From JALHST01 sp038316335 (lineage in GTDB: Bacteria; Bacteroidota; Bacteroidia; Flavobacteriales; Flavobacteriaceae), in contig JBBQAM010000102.1 of assembly GCA_038316335.1 (NCBI GenBank), forward strand, positions 1 through 5,249: a DNA stretch of 5,249 bases, written 5' to 3'. The position numbers were made by a program, and so were the translations under genes. The notes below the pieces were generated by a model. It saw only the letters and a list, made by a program, of their open reading frames with translations. It searched no databases and was not told the DNA's origin. Below, in pieces: positions 5,144-5,249 of the stretch; the stretch's first letter is position 1; every line of letters starts with the position of its first letter.

Positions 5144-5249
5144 ATGCAAAAGAAGATTGAGATACTAGGGTTTTGCCTGGGTTGGTTTGCAGCAATCGCT
5201 CAATTTGTAATCATGCTCTAAAACCGTGTGGCGGATGTGCCGGAAAACC
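5144..5249 (+). pseudogene. 5' part of a Pr6Pr-like membrane protein gene, interrupted by TAA at codon 26
   Basis: ATG at 5144, after an A-rich leader and an in-frame TAA at 5138-5140, encodes MQKKIEILGFCLGWFAAIAQ and continues FVIML to a TAA at 5219-5221. The same frame then reads on as NRVADVPEN to the window edge. From memory, Bacteroidota Pr6Pr-family membrane proteins (six-span, FAR-17a/AIG1-like) begin with a first span of the form IIGWFA-I-QF-LM followed at once by ENR or QNR and a Pro-Glu segment, so the stop falls exactly where Gln or Glu is expected. A single C-to-T or G-to-T change would create it. The gene is cut by the window edge. Alternatives are a sequencing error, a restart at GTG 5228, or chance resemblance; no search was possible. 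Confidence 0.5.

Noticed and set aside
1..5249. CRISPR array, tRNA, rRNA, insertion sequence or transposase
   Set aside because: No regularly spaced repeats, cloverleaf-like segments, rRNA-like sequence or transposase motifs were seen on either strand.

Overview
The window looks like a chromosomal piece from a member of the Bacteroidota, probably a flavobacterium-like organism. The reasons are the moderate-to-low G+C, A-rich leaders without clear Shine-Dalgarno sites, TAnnTTTG-like -7 elements, the style of the protein sequences, and a potassium sensor kinase that lacks the large N-terminal half found in Escherichia coli KdpD. All supported genes lie on the + strand.

Layout: (1) Bases 1-97 hold what may be the tail of an upstream reading frame, then a short AT-rich control region. 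(2) Bases 98-1850 encode a two-component system of the Kdp type: a 360-residue membrane histidine kinase (KdpD membrane plus kinase half) overlapping by 8 nt a 225-residue KdpE-like response regulator. (3) Bases 1851-2315 contain no large gene but hold a 34-codon single-membrane-span ORF with a loose KdpF look (1940-2044), a 39-codon ORF of doubtful status (2186-2305), and candidate regulator sites. (4) Bases 2316-4636 encode a 120-residue protein I do not recognise, coupled by a TAATG stop/start overlap to a complete 652-residue Kup-family potassium uptake protein. (5) Bases 4637-5143 show no convincing gene but carry an 18-bp palindrome and a matching upstream half-site. (6) Bases 5144-5249 hold the start of what looks like a Pr6Pr-family membrane protein gene, broken by an in-frame TAA at codon 26.

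The theme is potassium homeostasis. A KdpD/KdpE-type pair that would sense potassium or turgor limitation sits directly in front of a constitutive-type carrier (Kup) instead of in front of kdpFABC, which is not in the window and may lie upstream. Three non-coding stretches each carry a direct repeat of the form TTTAYA-N5-TTTAYA-like with an 11-bp period, close to my memory of the E. coli KdpE operator. This suggests, without proving, that KdpE controls its own operon, the small membrane ORF and the Kup transcription unit. The most unusual items are this putative regulon, the unknown gene coupled to kup, the orphan palindrome after kup, and the interrupted membrane gene at the right edge.
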